NCBI GenBank assembly: GCA_050729795.1
Contig: JBOHME010000142.1
Location: forward strand, 1 to 7,420
DNA length: 7,420 bases
DNA from: AP-15 sp050729795
Lineage (GTDB): Bacteria; Pseudomonadota; Alphaproteobacteria; ATCC43930; CGMCC-115725
Direction of reading: 5' to 3'
Every line of letters begins with the position of its first letter. Position 1 is the first letter of the stretch. Positions 1-7,308 of the stretch are shown here, one piece after another. A program made the translations under genes and the position numbers. The notes under the pieces were generated by a model. It was not told where the DNA came from and made no database searches. It was given only the letters and a program-made list of their open reading frames with translations.

Positions 1-1
1 C

Positions 2-400
2 GGGCTGGCAAGCCTCCTGTTCGGCATCGCCTTGCTCGCATCGGGCCAGAACTCGACGCTGACCGGCACCTTGGCCGGGCAGATCGTCATGGAAGGGTTT
101 GTGCGCCTGCGGGTCTCGCCGGTGGTGCGCCGGCTGATGACCCGGCTGATCGCGATCGTGCCGGCGGTCGTCGTCACCGGCCTTTCGGGTGAGAGCGGGA
201 CCGCGCAATTGCTGATCCTGAGCCAGATTGTGCTGAGCCTGCAGCTGAGCTTCGCGGTCGTGCCGCTGGTCATGTTCACCAATGACCGCAGCTTGATGGG
301 TGTCTTTGTCAACCGGCGCTGGATCAGGGCCGCGGGGTGGTTCGCGGCGGCATCGATCGCAATCTTGAACGGCTGGCTGGTGTGGCAGATGGCGGCCTGA
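2..400 (+). CDS. mntH: NRAMP family divalent metal (Mn2+/Fe2+) transporter, C-terminal part
   Basis: This is the 3' end of a gene that begins before the window; the frame is open from base 2 and stops at TGA 398-400, giving 132 residues. NRAMP proteins are inner-membrane, proton-coupled importers of Mn2+ and Fe2+. The visible part starts in a helix and runs into SGQNSTLTGTLAGQIVMEGF, the conserved NRAMP transport signature (usual form GQSST-TGT-AGQ-VMEGF). It continues through a helix with LSGESGTAQLLILSQIVLSL and then AVVPLVMFTNDRSLMG, which matches the family's TM10 and the loop after it. A last hydrophobic helix (near WFAAASIAILNGWLVW) precedes the stop, as expected for an 11-helix member. 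The metal-binding Asp/Asn of TM1 lies outside the window, so Mn versus Fe preference cannot be judged. A TTG at 32 lies in frame but is internal, not a start. The next gene on the same strand encodes a ferritin-like protein. Confidence 0.9.
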   Translation, partial: GLASLLFGIALLASGQNSTLTGTLAGQIVMEGFVRLRVSPVVRRLMTRLIAIVPAVVVTGLSGESGTAQLLILSQIVLSLQLSFAVVPLVMFTNDRSLMGVFVNRRWIRAAGWFAAASIAILNGWLVWQMAA

Positions 401-401
401 A

Positions 402-424
402 GCCGGGTCGCCGCACCGGCCTTT
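402..424 (+). terminator. Possible weak hairpin terminator after the NRAMP gene
   Basis: Directly after the stop codon, GCC-GGT pairs with ACC-GGC (402-408 with 415-420, one bulged G) around a six-base loop, and the stem is followed by CTTT. The stem is short and the T run is only three bases, so this may be a weak or leaky terminator or chance in GC-rich DNA. If it works, it separates the metal transporter from the ferritin-like gene. Confidence 0.3.
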
Positions 425-486
425 ACCACCGGATTTTGAAAAACGCACATTGCGGCTTTCTCGCGCATAGGCCGAGACGGCTTTGA

Positions 487-1476
487 ATGAACCACAGCGA
501 GAGGATCACGCCCGTGTTCGACATCAAAAAAACCGAAAATCCTGCCAATACCGCCAATGCCCCCAATACCGCCAATGCCCCCAATGCCCCGACGCGCCGC
601 CAGCTGGTGCTGAAGGCCAGTCTCGCGACCATTGGCGCTATCGGCTTCTCGGGGCTGACCGCCGTTGTCAGCTCGCCGGCACGCGCCGACGGGCGATGGA
701 CGTCGTCCGATGAAGACAGGATGACCCCTGAGCAGCAACAGCTAACCGACACCGCGATCCTGAACTTTGCCCTCAACCTCGAATACCTCGAAGCCGAATA
801 CTATCTGCGGGCGGTGAACGGTGTAGGCCTCGCCGCCAACGAGGTGACCGGGCGCGGTCGGCAAGGAGTCGTCATCGGCGGCAGCAAGGTTCCGTTCGTG
901 ACCACCAGCGTCCAGCAATACGCGGCGGAAATCTCGCGGGACGAGCATGCCCATGTCGATTTCCTGCGCGCGGCACTCGGCAAAGCAGCTGTGGCCGAGC
1001 CGGAAATCAACCTGGTCAACAGCTTCAATATCCTCGCCCAAGCGGCAGGCCTCGGATCAACCTTCGACCCTTTCGCCAACGAGACCAATTTTCTGATCGG
1101 CGCCTTCGTGTTCGAGGATGTTGGGGTCACCGCCTACCACGGTGCTGCGCGCTATATCCACAACAAGGATTATCTCGACGCGGTTGCCGGGATTCTCGCC
1201 GTCGAGGCCTATCACGCTTCCAATATCCGCACCGTGATGTACGAGCGTGGCCTGATATCTCAGGCGCAGTTGATATCGAATCTGCGCAACGAGCTCGGCG
1301 GAGCCGGCACTGACCAGGGCATCGTCCTGAACGGGGTTGCCAATATCGTTCCGGCGGATGCAAACGGGATCGCTTTCGAGCGAACCCCCGAAGAGGTGCT
1401 CAACATCGTTTATGCCGGGGGTGCGCCGAACGATTTCGGCTTTTTCCCGGATCGCGTCAACGGCGCGATCCGATAA
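487..1476 (+). CDS. Tat-exported ferritin-like domain protein (Ferritin_2-type)
   Basis: The 329-residue protein has a long N-terminal leader and a ferritin-like helical body. Residues 20-35 are an Asn/Ala/Pro/Thr repeat. A twin-arginine motif follows (TRRQLVLKA, R37-R38), then a hydrophobic stretch (about 45-62) and a likely cleavage site PARA|D after A67, so it should be exported folded by Tat. The body shows four helices with metal-ligand-like residues: E99/E102/E104 in LEYLEAEYY, E153 and H156 in RDEHAHVDF, E210 in FEDVGVTAYH, and E240/H243 in VEAYHASN. This is the layout of Ferritin_2 proteins, related to plant desiccation-associated PCC13-62. A di-iron or other metal site in the periplasm is likely; the biochemical role is not established. 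ATG 487 has only a poor ribosome site, whereas GTG 514 has GAGAGGA (499-505) eight bases upstream; starting there removes nine residues and keeps the Tat motif. The neighbouring NRAMP gene makes a metal-related role plausible. Confidence 0.85.
   Translation: MNHSERITPVFDIKKTENPANTANAPNTANAPNAPTRRQLVLKASLATIGAIGFSGLTAVVSSPARADGRWTSSDEDRMTPEQQQLTDTAILNFALNLEYLEAEYYLRAVNGVGLAANEVTGRGRQGVVIGGSKVPFVTTSVQQYAAEISRDEHAHVDFLRAALGKAAVAEPEINLVNSFNILAQAAGLGSTFDPFANETNFLIGAFVFEDVGVTAYHGAARYIHNKDYLDAVAGILAVEAYHASNIRTVMYERGLISQAQLISNLRNELGGAGTDQGIVLNGVANIVPADANGIAFERTPEEVLNIVYAGGAPNDFGFFPDRVNGAIR
499..505 (+). promoter_or_regulatory. Shine-Dalgarno site favouring the GTG start at 514
   Basis: GAGAGGA lies eight bases before GTG 514, inside the reading frame annotated from ATG 487. 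Upstream of ATG 487 only a loose GAGACGG (474-480) can be seen. The site therefore argues that the ferritin-like protein may really begin at 514 (320 residues). Confidence 0.5.
545..589 (+). repeat. 18-bp tandem repeat encoding Asn-Ala/Thr-Ala-Pro leader repeat
   Basis: Two exact consecutive copies of an 18-bp unit (CCAATACCGCCAATGCCC at 545-562 and 563-580) are followed by a partial, diverged unit (581-589). Within each unit a CCAAT-CC pattern recurs about every nine bases. The repeat is in frame and encodes the NTANAP-type stretch between the start and the twin-arginine motif of the ferritin-like protein. As a multiple of three, gain or loss of a unit would change leader length without breaking the frame. 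Confidence 0.85.
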
Positions 1477-1510
1477 GCCGAGAACAGCCTCGGTGGGAGT
1501 CTCGGCCGAA

Positions 1511-1543
1511 AGCGGGAGGTACGCTCGTCACGCACCTCCCGCT
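1511..1543 (+). terminator. Perfect 10-bp inverted repeat, candidate terminator after the ferritin-like gene
   Basis: AGCGGGAGGT (1511-1520) is the exact reverse complement of ACCTCCCGCT (1534-1543), with a 13-base loop. It starts 34 bases after the stop of the ferritin-like gene. No T run follows, so it is not a classical intrinsic terminator; it may be a stable 3' end or a binding site for a dimeric protein. The rest of the 1477-1669 gap shows only a small GTCGC/GCGAC hairpin (1582-1595) and no convincing promoter. Confidence 0.4.
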
Positions 1544-1654
1544 CCCGCCGCGAGACCGGTGCCACCGGCAGCGGCCGTACCGTCGCAACCGCGACAGACC
1601 GATCGCTGAAGGCGCGAAACATGACTATGCTGCTGGTCCGGCGATTGCGGATCT

Positions 1655-1661
1655 GGAGGAG
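1655..1661 (+). promoter_or_regulatory. Strong ribosome binding site of the FAH-family gene
   Basis: GGAGGAG lies eight bases upstream of ATG 1670, close to the consensus and at ideal spacing. It fixes the start and rules out an in-frame start further upstream. Confidence 0.8.
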
Positions 1662-1669
1662 ACGAGAAG

Positions 1670-2455
1670 ATGCGCTGGATACGGTTCGAGACGAACGGTC
1701 GCGCGGCTTACGGCATTCTCGACGGCGACACGGTCACCGAGGTCAAGGGCGACCCGTTTGCCGGTTACGAGAAGACCACGACCCGGCATGGATTTTCATC
1801 GGTGAAACTGTTGGTGCCGGTCGAGCCGCGCACCTTTTATTGTGCCGGGCTCAATTATGCCGAGCATGTCATCGAAGCGGCAAGAAAGCGCGGCCAGGAG
1901 CCGAACCTGCCAAAAGCCGCGGATATCGGCTATCGCGCCAACAATGCGCTGGTCGCCCATGGCGAGAACATCGTCATTCCCAAGGACGCGACCGAGCGCT
2001 GCCAGTACGAGGGTGAGCTGGTTGCGGTGATCGGCAGAAAGGCCAAGAATTTGTCCGAGGCGGATGCGCTTTCCTGCGTGCTCGGCTGGACCATCGGCAA
2101 CGACTTCAGCGAGCGCACCTGGCAGGCCGGCGACAGGACCCTGTGGCGGGCCAAGAATGCCGACACCTTCAAGCCGATGGGGCCATGGATCGAGACGGAT
2201 TTCGATCTCGCCGCGGCGCACACGATCATCCGCGTCAACGGCGACGAGAAGATCCGCTTCAAGACCGACCATATGCTGTTCGGACCCGCGACCTTTATCA
2301 GCCGGATGTCGCAATACCTGACGCTCTATCCGGGCGACGTCGTTTGGATGGGTACCGAGGGCGCGCCCGAGAACGTCAAGCACGGCGACACGATCGACAT
2401 CGAGATCACCGGCATCGGCACGCTGACCAGCCCGGTAGTGCGCGCAAGGACCTAG
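1670..2455 (+). CDS. Fumarylacetoacetate hydrolase (FAH) family protein
   Basis: The 261-residue protein is a full-length member of the FAH superfamily: cytosolic, Mg2+/Mn2+-dependent enzymes that cleave or isomerise acylpyruvate-type, beta-keto or ureido acids. Residues 1-50 form the variable N-terminal region and about 54-258 the catalytic fold. Family landmarks are YCAGLNYAEH (57-66, with H66 at the catalytic His position), YEGELVAVIG (113-122, with metal ligands E114 and E116) and GNDFSER (143-149, with metal ligand D145). DTFKPMGPW (165-173) and a C-terminal GDVVWMGTEG segment follow; the usual GTP-x-GV motif reads GTEGAPENV here. Length and motifs resemble the FAHD1/HpcE/ureidoglycolate-lyase-like group, and the substrate cannot be assigned within it. 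No catabolic partner genes are visible, and the gene looks monocistronic, bounded by a 193-nt gap upstream and a convergent operon downstream. The family call is firm; the reaction is open. Confidence 0.92.
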   Translation: MRWIRFETNGRAAYGILDGDTVTEVKGDPFAGYEKTTTRHGFSSVKLLVPVEPRTFYCAGLNYAEHVIEAARKRGQEPNLPKAADIGYRANNALVAHGENIVIPKDATERCQYEGELVAVIGRKAKNLSEADALSCVLGWTIGNDFSERTWQAGDRTLWRAKNADTFKPMGPWIETDFDLAAAHTIIRVNGDEKIRFKTDHMLFGPATFISRMSQYLTLYPGDVVWMGTEGAPENVKHGDTIDIEITGIGTLTSPVVRART

Positions 2456-2464
2456 TTGTCGAGC

Positions 2465-2503
2465 CGGACCGGGACGATCCCCGCGAGCGCCCCGGCCGGT
2501 CCG
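2465..2503 (+). terminator. Candidate 3' hairpin of the FAH-family gene
   Basis: Eight perfectly paired bases with a 23-base loop start ten bases after the FAH stop codon. The position suits a transcript end, but no T run follows and the loop is long, so function is uncertain. Confidence 0.3.
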
Positions 2504-2564
2504 ACTGCGGCACACATCGCGGGTCGGTGCGCTGCGTGCGGCAAGTCCCGGTTCAAGCAGCGCG

Positions 2565-2582
2565 CAGCAGCCCCGGCTGCTG
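2565..2582. terminator. Compact palindrome, possible bidirectional terminator
   Basis: CAGCAGCC and GGCTGCTG are separated by two bases; folded, this gives at least seven pairs with a four-base loop. It sits near the middle of the convergent gap and is symmetric, so it would act alike on both strands. It lacks a T run. Confidence 0.3.
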
Positions 2583-2665
2583 TAGTGCGGTTACCCCATT
2601 CGTCGAGGCCAAGCTCCTCGGCGATTCAATTGGGCGCCGCCCCTTATTGCGCGGGGCCGCGCGGA

Positions 2666-3565
2666 TCAGCGGTCGCGCAATTTGGGGTCGAGGACGTCGC
2701 GCAGCGCATCGCCGAAGATGCTGAAGCCGAACACCGTCAGCGCGATCGCGAGACCCGGAAAGACCGCGATCCACGGTGCCGTCGTCGCATATTCCTCGGC
2801 CCCGCCTTGCAGCATCAGCCCCCACGCCGGGGTCGGCTCCTGCACGCCGAGACCGAGATAGGTCAGCGCCGCCTCAGCCAGGATCGCCTGGCCGACAAAG
2901 GCCGTCAGCAGGATCAGGAATGGCGCCATCACATTCGGCACCATGTGGCGCAGGATGATCCGCGAATGGCTGAAGCCGCAAGCGCGCGCGGCATCGACAT
3001 AGGGCACCTCGCGGATCGCCAGCGCGCTCGAACGCACGACCCTGGCACAGCGCGGGAACAGCGGGATCGTGATGGCGATGATCACGTTGTGCACGCCGGT
3101 GCCAAAGATCGAGACCACGGCGAGCGCCATGATGATCAGCGGAAAGGCCATCAGCACATCGAGCACGCGTTGGATCAACAGATCGATCCGTCCGCCGAAA
3201 TAGGCGCTGGCGACGCCGAGGACGAGACCGGTCACCCCGCCGACGATGGCCGATGAAAAGCCGACGATCAGCGCCGTCCTAGCGCCGTAGATGATGCGCG
3301 AGAGCATGTCGCGGCCAAACGCGTCGGTGCCGAGCAGGTGGGTCCAGCTCGGCGGCTGGGTCATCGCCGCAAAATCATTGGCGGTCGGATCGTAAGGCGA
3401 AATCCACTGTGCGGTCAGACCAGCAAACAGGATCACCAGCACGATCGCCATGCCGATCGTGCCGAGCGGCTGATACCGGCAAAAATCGACAACCCGGCCC
3501 CAGACCGAGCGCCGGCTGTCGAGCAATTCCGCGGCGGGAAGCAGGGCAATATCGGTGGGAGCCAT
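2666..3565 (-). CDS. ABC peptide/nickel-type transporter permease, DppC-like
   Basis: The 299-residue protein is an inner-membrane channel subunit of a Dpp/Opp-family importer and should pair with the DppB-like permease encoded just upstream. Its N-terminus has the OppC_N pattern: a basic cytosolic segment, a first helix (about 34-54), then ISPYDP. HLLGTDAFGRDMLSRIIYGAR (from residue 77) is the family hallmark before the transmembrane core. Further helices lie near 96-118, 137-156, 160-172, 213-235 and 266-286. The EAA loop that docks to the ATPase is at 190-211, with its invariant glycine G197. Start choice: the frame is open to 3631, but ATG 3565 has GAGG (3576-3573) seven bases upstream and leaves 13 bases after the DppB stop, so the longer form would overlap its neighbour for no reason. 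It is the last gene of the operon seen here. Substrate is unknown. Confidence 0.93.
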   Translation of the reverse strand: MAPTDIALLPAAELLDSRRSVWGRVVDFCRYQPLGTIGMAIVLVILFAGLTAQWISPYDPTANDFAAMTQPPSWTHLLGTDAFGRDMLSRIIYGARTALIVGFSSAIVGGVTGLVLGVASAYFGGRIDLLIQRVLDVLMAFPLIIMALAVVSIFGTGVHNVIIAITIPLFPRCARVVRSSALAIREVPYVDAARACGFSHSRIILRHMVPNVMAPFLILLTAFVGQAILAEAALTYLGLGVQEPTPAWGLMLQGGAEEYATTAPWIAVFPGLAIALTVFGFSIFGDALRDVLDPKLRDR

Positions 3566-3571
3566 CACGCG

Positions 3572-3576
3572 ACCTC
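3572..3576 (-). promoter_or_regulatory. Ribosome binding site deciding the DppC-like start
   Basis: Read on the minus strand, GAGGT ends six bases before ATG 3565 and overlies the region where the DppB-like gene stops (3579-3581). This suggests translational coupling and supports 3565 over the in-frame start at 3631. Confidence 0.65.
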
Positions 3577-3578
3577 GA

Positions 3579-4550
3579 TCATGCGAAGCGAATGCGCGGA
3601 TCGAGCCACGCATAGGCCAGATCGACGACAAGGTTGGTCAGCACGAAAACGGCGACGACGAGCATCACCAGCGCCTGGGTCAAAGTGTAGTCCTGGTTCT
3701 GCACAGCCTGCACAAACAGGCGCCCGATCCCGTTCAGATTGAAGACCTGCTCGGTGACGACGAGACCGCCGATCAGGAAGGCGAATTCGATCCCGATCAG
3801 CGTGATCACCGGCAGCAAAGCGTTCTTCAGCGCGTGACGGTTGATCACGATCCGGCGCAACAGCCCCTTGGCCCAAGCGGTGCGGATATAGTCTTCGCGC
3901 AGCACTTCGAGCATCGCCGAGCGCGTCATTCGCATCACCACAGCGGAATAGCGGTAGCCGACAGTGACCGCCGGCAGAAACGCCATCGCCAAATTCTGGA
4001 TCGGATCCTTCCACAACGGCACGTAGTTGATCGGCGGCATCCAAGGCGCGCCGAAAATCGCCTGGCTCAGATCGAGCACCAACAGGATCGAGAGGATGCC
4101 GAGCCAGAAGGACGGAGTGGCAATCCCGGCGATCGCCACGGTGCGTACGACCAAGTCGATCCAGCTATTTTGCTTCAGCGCCGAGATCATGCCAAGCGGG
4201 ATCGCCAGGACCAGCGCCACGACCGTCGCCAGGATCGCGATTTCGAGCGAGATCGGCAGGCGCTGCATGATCTCGTATGAAACCGGCTTGCCGGTCCACA
4301 TTGAAGTGCCGAAGTCAAAATGAAAGAAGCCCCAGACAAAATCGAAGAATTGGCGCCACAGCGGCCGGTCGAGGCCAAGCTGGACATGGCAGGCGGTGAC
4401 GGCCGCTTCGTCAAAGGTGCCACCGCCGGAACCGAGCCTGACGACGCAGATATCACCCGGAATGAGGCGCATCAGCCCGAATACGAGCACCGCGGCACCG
4501 ACCAGGGTCGGCACCACCAGCAGCAGCCGGTTTACAATATATCGGTACAT
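3579..4550 (-). CDS. ABC peptide/nickel-type transporter permease, DppB-like
   Basis: The 323-residue protein is the other channel half of the Dpp/Opp-type importer. It begins with MYRYIVNRLLLVVPTLVG, the usual DppB start with a first helix (about 9-29) followed by RLIPGD. A periplasmic segment (31-99) contains LGLDRPLWRQF and FDFGTSMWTGKPV, both typical of the family. Helices follow near 102-122, 137-160, 188-206, 247-267 and 293-313. The EAA loop lies at 219-248 with conserved G229 and ends in ALLPVIT. The C-terminus YAWLDPRIRFA is standard. Length is normal for the family. Two cysteines, C35 and C54, lie in the predicted periplasmic segment. ATG 4550 is preceded by GAGG (4558-4555) and GGAG (4564-4561). 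It lies 82 bases downstream of the SBP gene and 13 bases upstream of the DppC-like gene, so it belongs to the same transcript. The transported compound cannot be inferred. Confidence 0.93.
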   Translation of the reverse strand: MYRYIVNRLLLVVPTLVGAAVLVFGLMRLIPGDICVVRLGSGGGTFDEAAVTACHVQLGLDRPLWRQFFDFVWGFFHFDFGTSMWTGKPVSYEIMQRLPISLEIAILATVVALVLAIPLGMISALKQNSWIDLVVRTVAIAGIATPSFWLGILSILLVLDLSQAIFGAPWMPPINYVPLWKDPIQNLAMAFLPAVTVGYRYSAVVMRMTRSAMLEVLREDYIRTAWAKGLLRRIVINRHALKNALLPVITLIGIEFAFLIGGLVVTEQVFNLNGIGRLFVQAVQNQDYTLTQALVMLVVAVFVLTNLVVDLAYAWLDPRIRFA

Positions 4551-4564
4551 GTCGCCTCAGCTCC

Positions 4565-4576
4565 GGCGGCGCCGCC
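4565..4576. repeat. 12-bp perfect GC palindrome before the DppB-like gene
   Basis: GGCGGCGCCGCC is its own reverse complement and sits directly upstream of the ribosome-site region of the DppB-like gene. In the mRNA it could fold into a short GC stem or pair with nearby sequence and affect translation of the permease. It could also be chance in GC-rich DNA. Confidence 0.45.
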
Positions 4577-4607
4577 CATAGCGCTGTGGCCTCCCATAGC
4601 CCTGTGG
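4575..4607 (-). repeat. 18-bp-period direct repeat in the SBP-permease gap
   Basis: A 15-base unit, CCCATAGCGCTGTGG (4575-4589, plus-strand reading), recurs at 4593-4607 with one change (GCG to GCC). Each unit holds a partly self-complementary core (CATAGC/GCTGTG in the first, with one G-U pair). The repeat lies in the 82-nt gap between the SBP stop and the DppB-like start. With the adjoining palindrome it makes this the most structured gap of the operon. Confidence 0.7.
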
Positions 4608-4632
4608 ATGTGCTCGAACCGCGCCAGCAGCA

Positions 4633-6240
4633 CTACCGATCGAGCCATATCGTCGACAAATCCTGGTTGATGAAATGGGTCGGGCTGATTTTCCAGCCCT
4701 TGACATAGGAACGGTAGGGGACGATCCGGTACCACCACAACACCCAGATCTCATGAGCCTGGGTGTCGAGCACATATTTTTCGAACTGGCGCATCAGTGC
4801 GCGCTGCTTGCCGAAATCGGTCTCGCGCAGCATCCGCTGATAAAGCTCCACTTCTTTCGGATCCTGGTAATTTCCGTAATTCTCCGGATCGACCGAAGCC
4901 GGCAATACCTTCTGCACATCGAGCAACGGGTTGACCATGCCGTGGCCAGGGGCTTCGAGGACGACATCGAAATTGCCGCTGCGCATCGCCTGAAACCACG
5001 GCCCGGTCGGCATCACCCGCTGGGTCACATGCAGCCCGATCTTGCTCCACTGATCGATCAGCCAGATCGCGACGTATTTGTAGGGCTGATCGACGTTGCG
5101 GTTGAGCAGCTCGAAGCTGAGCCCTTCGGCGCCCGCCGCTTTCGGCAATCGGCGCGCCTCGGCCCGCGATTTTTCGATATCCGGCCAATACCCCGCGATC
5201 TGTTCGAGCTCGGCCTTTGTCGCCGCCAGCGGCGAGCCGGGATAGACGAGGCCACCGACCGTCTTGACGACGGCGATCTTCGACAAGCCCGGAGCCCCAC
5301 CCCAGCGATCGATCGCCAAGGTCAATGCCCGGCGCACCCGCGGATCATCGAACGGCTTTCGTTTCTCGTTTGGAGTGACCGCGCTCGCTACATTCCACAC
5401 GCTCTCCTGCACCGTGATCTTGCCATCGAGCTCGCGCACGAGCTCGTCGCGGGCGGAGGGCGGGAACCCGCGGAACTCGATCGCTGCCCGGTCGGCGCGG
5501 ATCGCATCGACCTGGACCGCCTGCTTGGGTGCATAAATCCCGACAAACCCGTCGAGATAAGGCAGCCCCTTGTGATAATAATCGGGGTTGCGAACACCCT
5601 TGATTTCCTGGCCTGCCTGATAGCCGGAAAATTTAAACGGTCCGGACCCCATGATATTCTGTTCATACCAGCGCGGGTCCTTGTCGAGAATCCGTTTTTC
5701 GTAGATCCACGCAAAGGGATCGGCGATCGCCGGCAGAAATGCGCTGGTCGGGAATTTGAGATGAAAGATCACGGTCGACGGGTCGGGGGCCTCCACCCGA
5801 TCGATCATCAGGTAATTGCTGCGGCGTGGGCTCAGCACCCCCTTTGGCGGAAAGATGATCTCGTTCCAGCTCGCCGCGACATCAGCCGCGGTCAGTGGTG
5901 AGCCATCGGTAAATTTGACACCCGAGCGGATCTTGAAGGCCCAGGTTTTGCCGCCGTCGGTCGGGGTCGGCATCGCCGTGCACAGATCGCAGACGAGATC
6001 GCTCATATCTGACGGGTTGTTCGGGTCGACCCTGATCAGCACGCTGTAGAATGGTGCCGCGGAATGCACGGTGGCAAAGGTGCTCTCGCGATGCCCATCG
6101 AACGACGGCGGTGCATCGGCCGGGATCAGATAGGTCAACACACCACCGCGTTTTGGCGGCTGCTCGCTCGACGCGGCGGCGGCTGCAGTCGAAAGCATGG
6201 CCACGACCGCCCCGATAGCTATTGCTGCCACCACGCGCAT
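4633..6240 (-). CDS. ABC transporter substrate-binding protein, family 5 (peptide/nickel type)
   Basis: The 535-residue protein is the periplasmic receptor of the importer. Residues 1-23 form a Sec-type signal peptide: a short basic start, a hydrophobic core AAIAIGAVVAML, and a small-residue end in STAAAAASS with no lipobox cysteine, so a soluble protein is expected. The mature part has SBP_bac_5 features: PPKRGGVLTYLIP at its start, WAFKIRSGVKFTDGSPLTAAD (from residue 100) as the family signature, IMGSGPFKFSGY, and DDPRVRRALTLAIDR. Its C-terminus is WKISPTHFINQDLSTIWLDR. An unusual CDLC (C84 to C87) precedes the signature. Start choice: AGGAG (6250-6246) lies five bases before ATG 6240; the frame continues upstream to 6375 but would run into the ATPase gene and bury the signal peptide. 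The gene lies 16 bases after the ATPase and 82 bases before the DppB-like permease. The ligand is unknown: the family binds peptides, nickel, opines, sugars and others. Confidence 0.93.
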   Translation of the reverse strand: MRVVAAIAIGAVVAMLSTAAAAASSEQPPKRGGVLTYLIPADAPPSFDGHRESTFATVHSAAPFYSVLIRVDPNNPSDMSDLVCDLCTAMPTPTDGGKTWAFKIRSGVKFTDGSPLTAADVAASWNEIIFPPKGVLSPRRSNYLMIDRVEAPDPSTVIFHLKFPTSAFLPAIADPFAWIYEKRILDKDPRWYEQNIMGSGPFKFSGYQAGQEIKGVRNPDYYHKGLPYLDGFVGIYAPKQAVQVDAIRADRAAIEFRGFPPSARDELVRELDGKITVQESVWNVASAVTPNEKRKPFDDPRVRRALTLAIDRWGGAPGLSKIAVVKTVGGLVYPGSPLAATKAELEQIAGYWPDIEKSRAEARRLPKAAGAEGLSFELLNRNVDQPYKYVAIWLIDQWSKIGLHVTQRVMPTGPWFQAMRSGNFDVVLEAPGHGMVNPLLDVQKVLPASVDPENYGNYQDPKEVELYQRMLRETDFGKQRALMRQFEKYVLDTQAHEIWVLWWYRIVPYRSYVKGWKISPTHFINQDLSTIWLDR

Positions 6241-6245
6241 TTTTT

Positions 6246-6250
6246 CTCCT
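6246..6250 (-). promoter_or_regulatory. Ribosome binding site deciding the SBP start
   Basis: On the minus strand AGGAG is followed by five A and then ATG 6240. It lies in the 16-base gap between ATPase and SBP genes and supports the start that puts a signal peptide at the very N-terminus. Confidence 0.8.
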
Positions 6251-6256
6251 GCTGCT

Positions 6257-7288
<1,032 letters not shown>

Positions 7289-7308
7289 ACCGCTGTCCCG
7301 TGATGCCG

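Larger units (their letters stand above)
2456..2665. other. Convergent intergenic region with two GC-rich inverted repeats
   Basis: The stop of the plus-strand FAH gene and the stop of the minus-strand permease gene face each other across 210 bases. A perfect 8-bp inverted repeat, CGGACCGG/CCGGTCCG, lies at 2465-2472 and 2496-2503, just after the FAH stop. A near-continuous palindrome, CAGCAGCC-CC-GGCTGCTG, lies at 2565-2582. A short GCCCC/GGGGC stem (2639-2643, 2652-2656) is next to the permease stop. None has a T run on either strand. Frames running through here are open only because of high GC and are not supported as genes. The hairpins probably serve transcript ends on both strands, but this is inference. 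Confidence 0.5.

Noticed and set aside
1477..1669. Possible promoter of the FAH gene
   Set aside because: I looked for -35/-10 and stress-sigma (GGAAC-N16/17-CGTT type) patterns and found no pair good enough to report.
1621..2016. Plus-strand frame starting ATG 1621 and overlapping the FAH gene
   Set aside because: No ribosome site precedes it, its composition is shadow-like, and it overlaps the well-supported FAH coding frame in another phase.
2456..3256. Long plus-strand open frame (266 codons) directly after the FAH stop
   Set aside because: It is antisense to the DppC-like gene for most of its length, is rich in Arg, Asp and His as expected from reversed GC-rich coding DNA, and resembles no family; the permease on the other strand is certain.
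3566..3631. Upstream extension of the DppC-like frame by 22 residues
   Set aside because: It would overlap the end of the DppB-like gene. GAGG at good spacing before ATG 3565 gives the normal family N-terminus.
4675..5901. Plus-strand open frame of 408 codons
   Set aside because: It lies wholly inside the SBP gene on the opposite strand. The SBP has a signal peptide, ribosome site and family motifs; the antisense frame has none of these.
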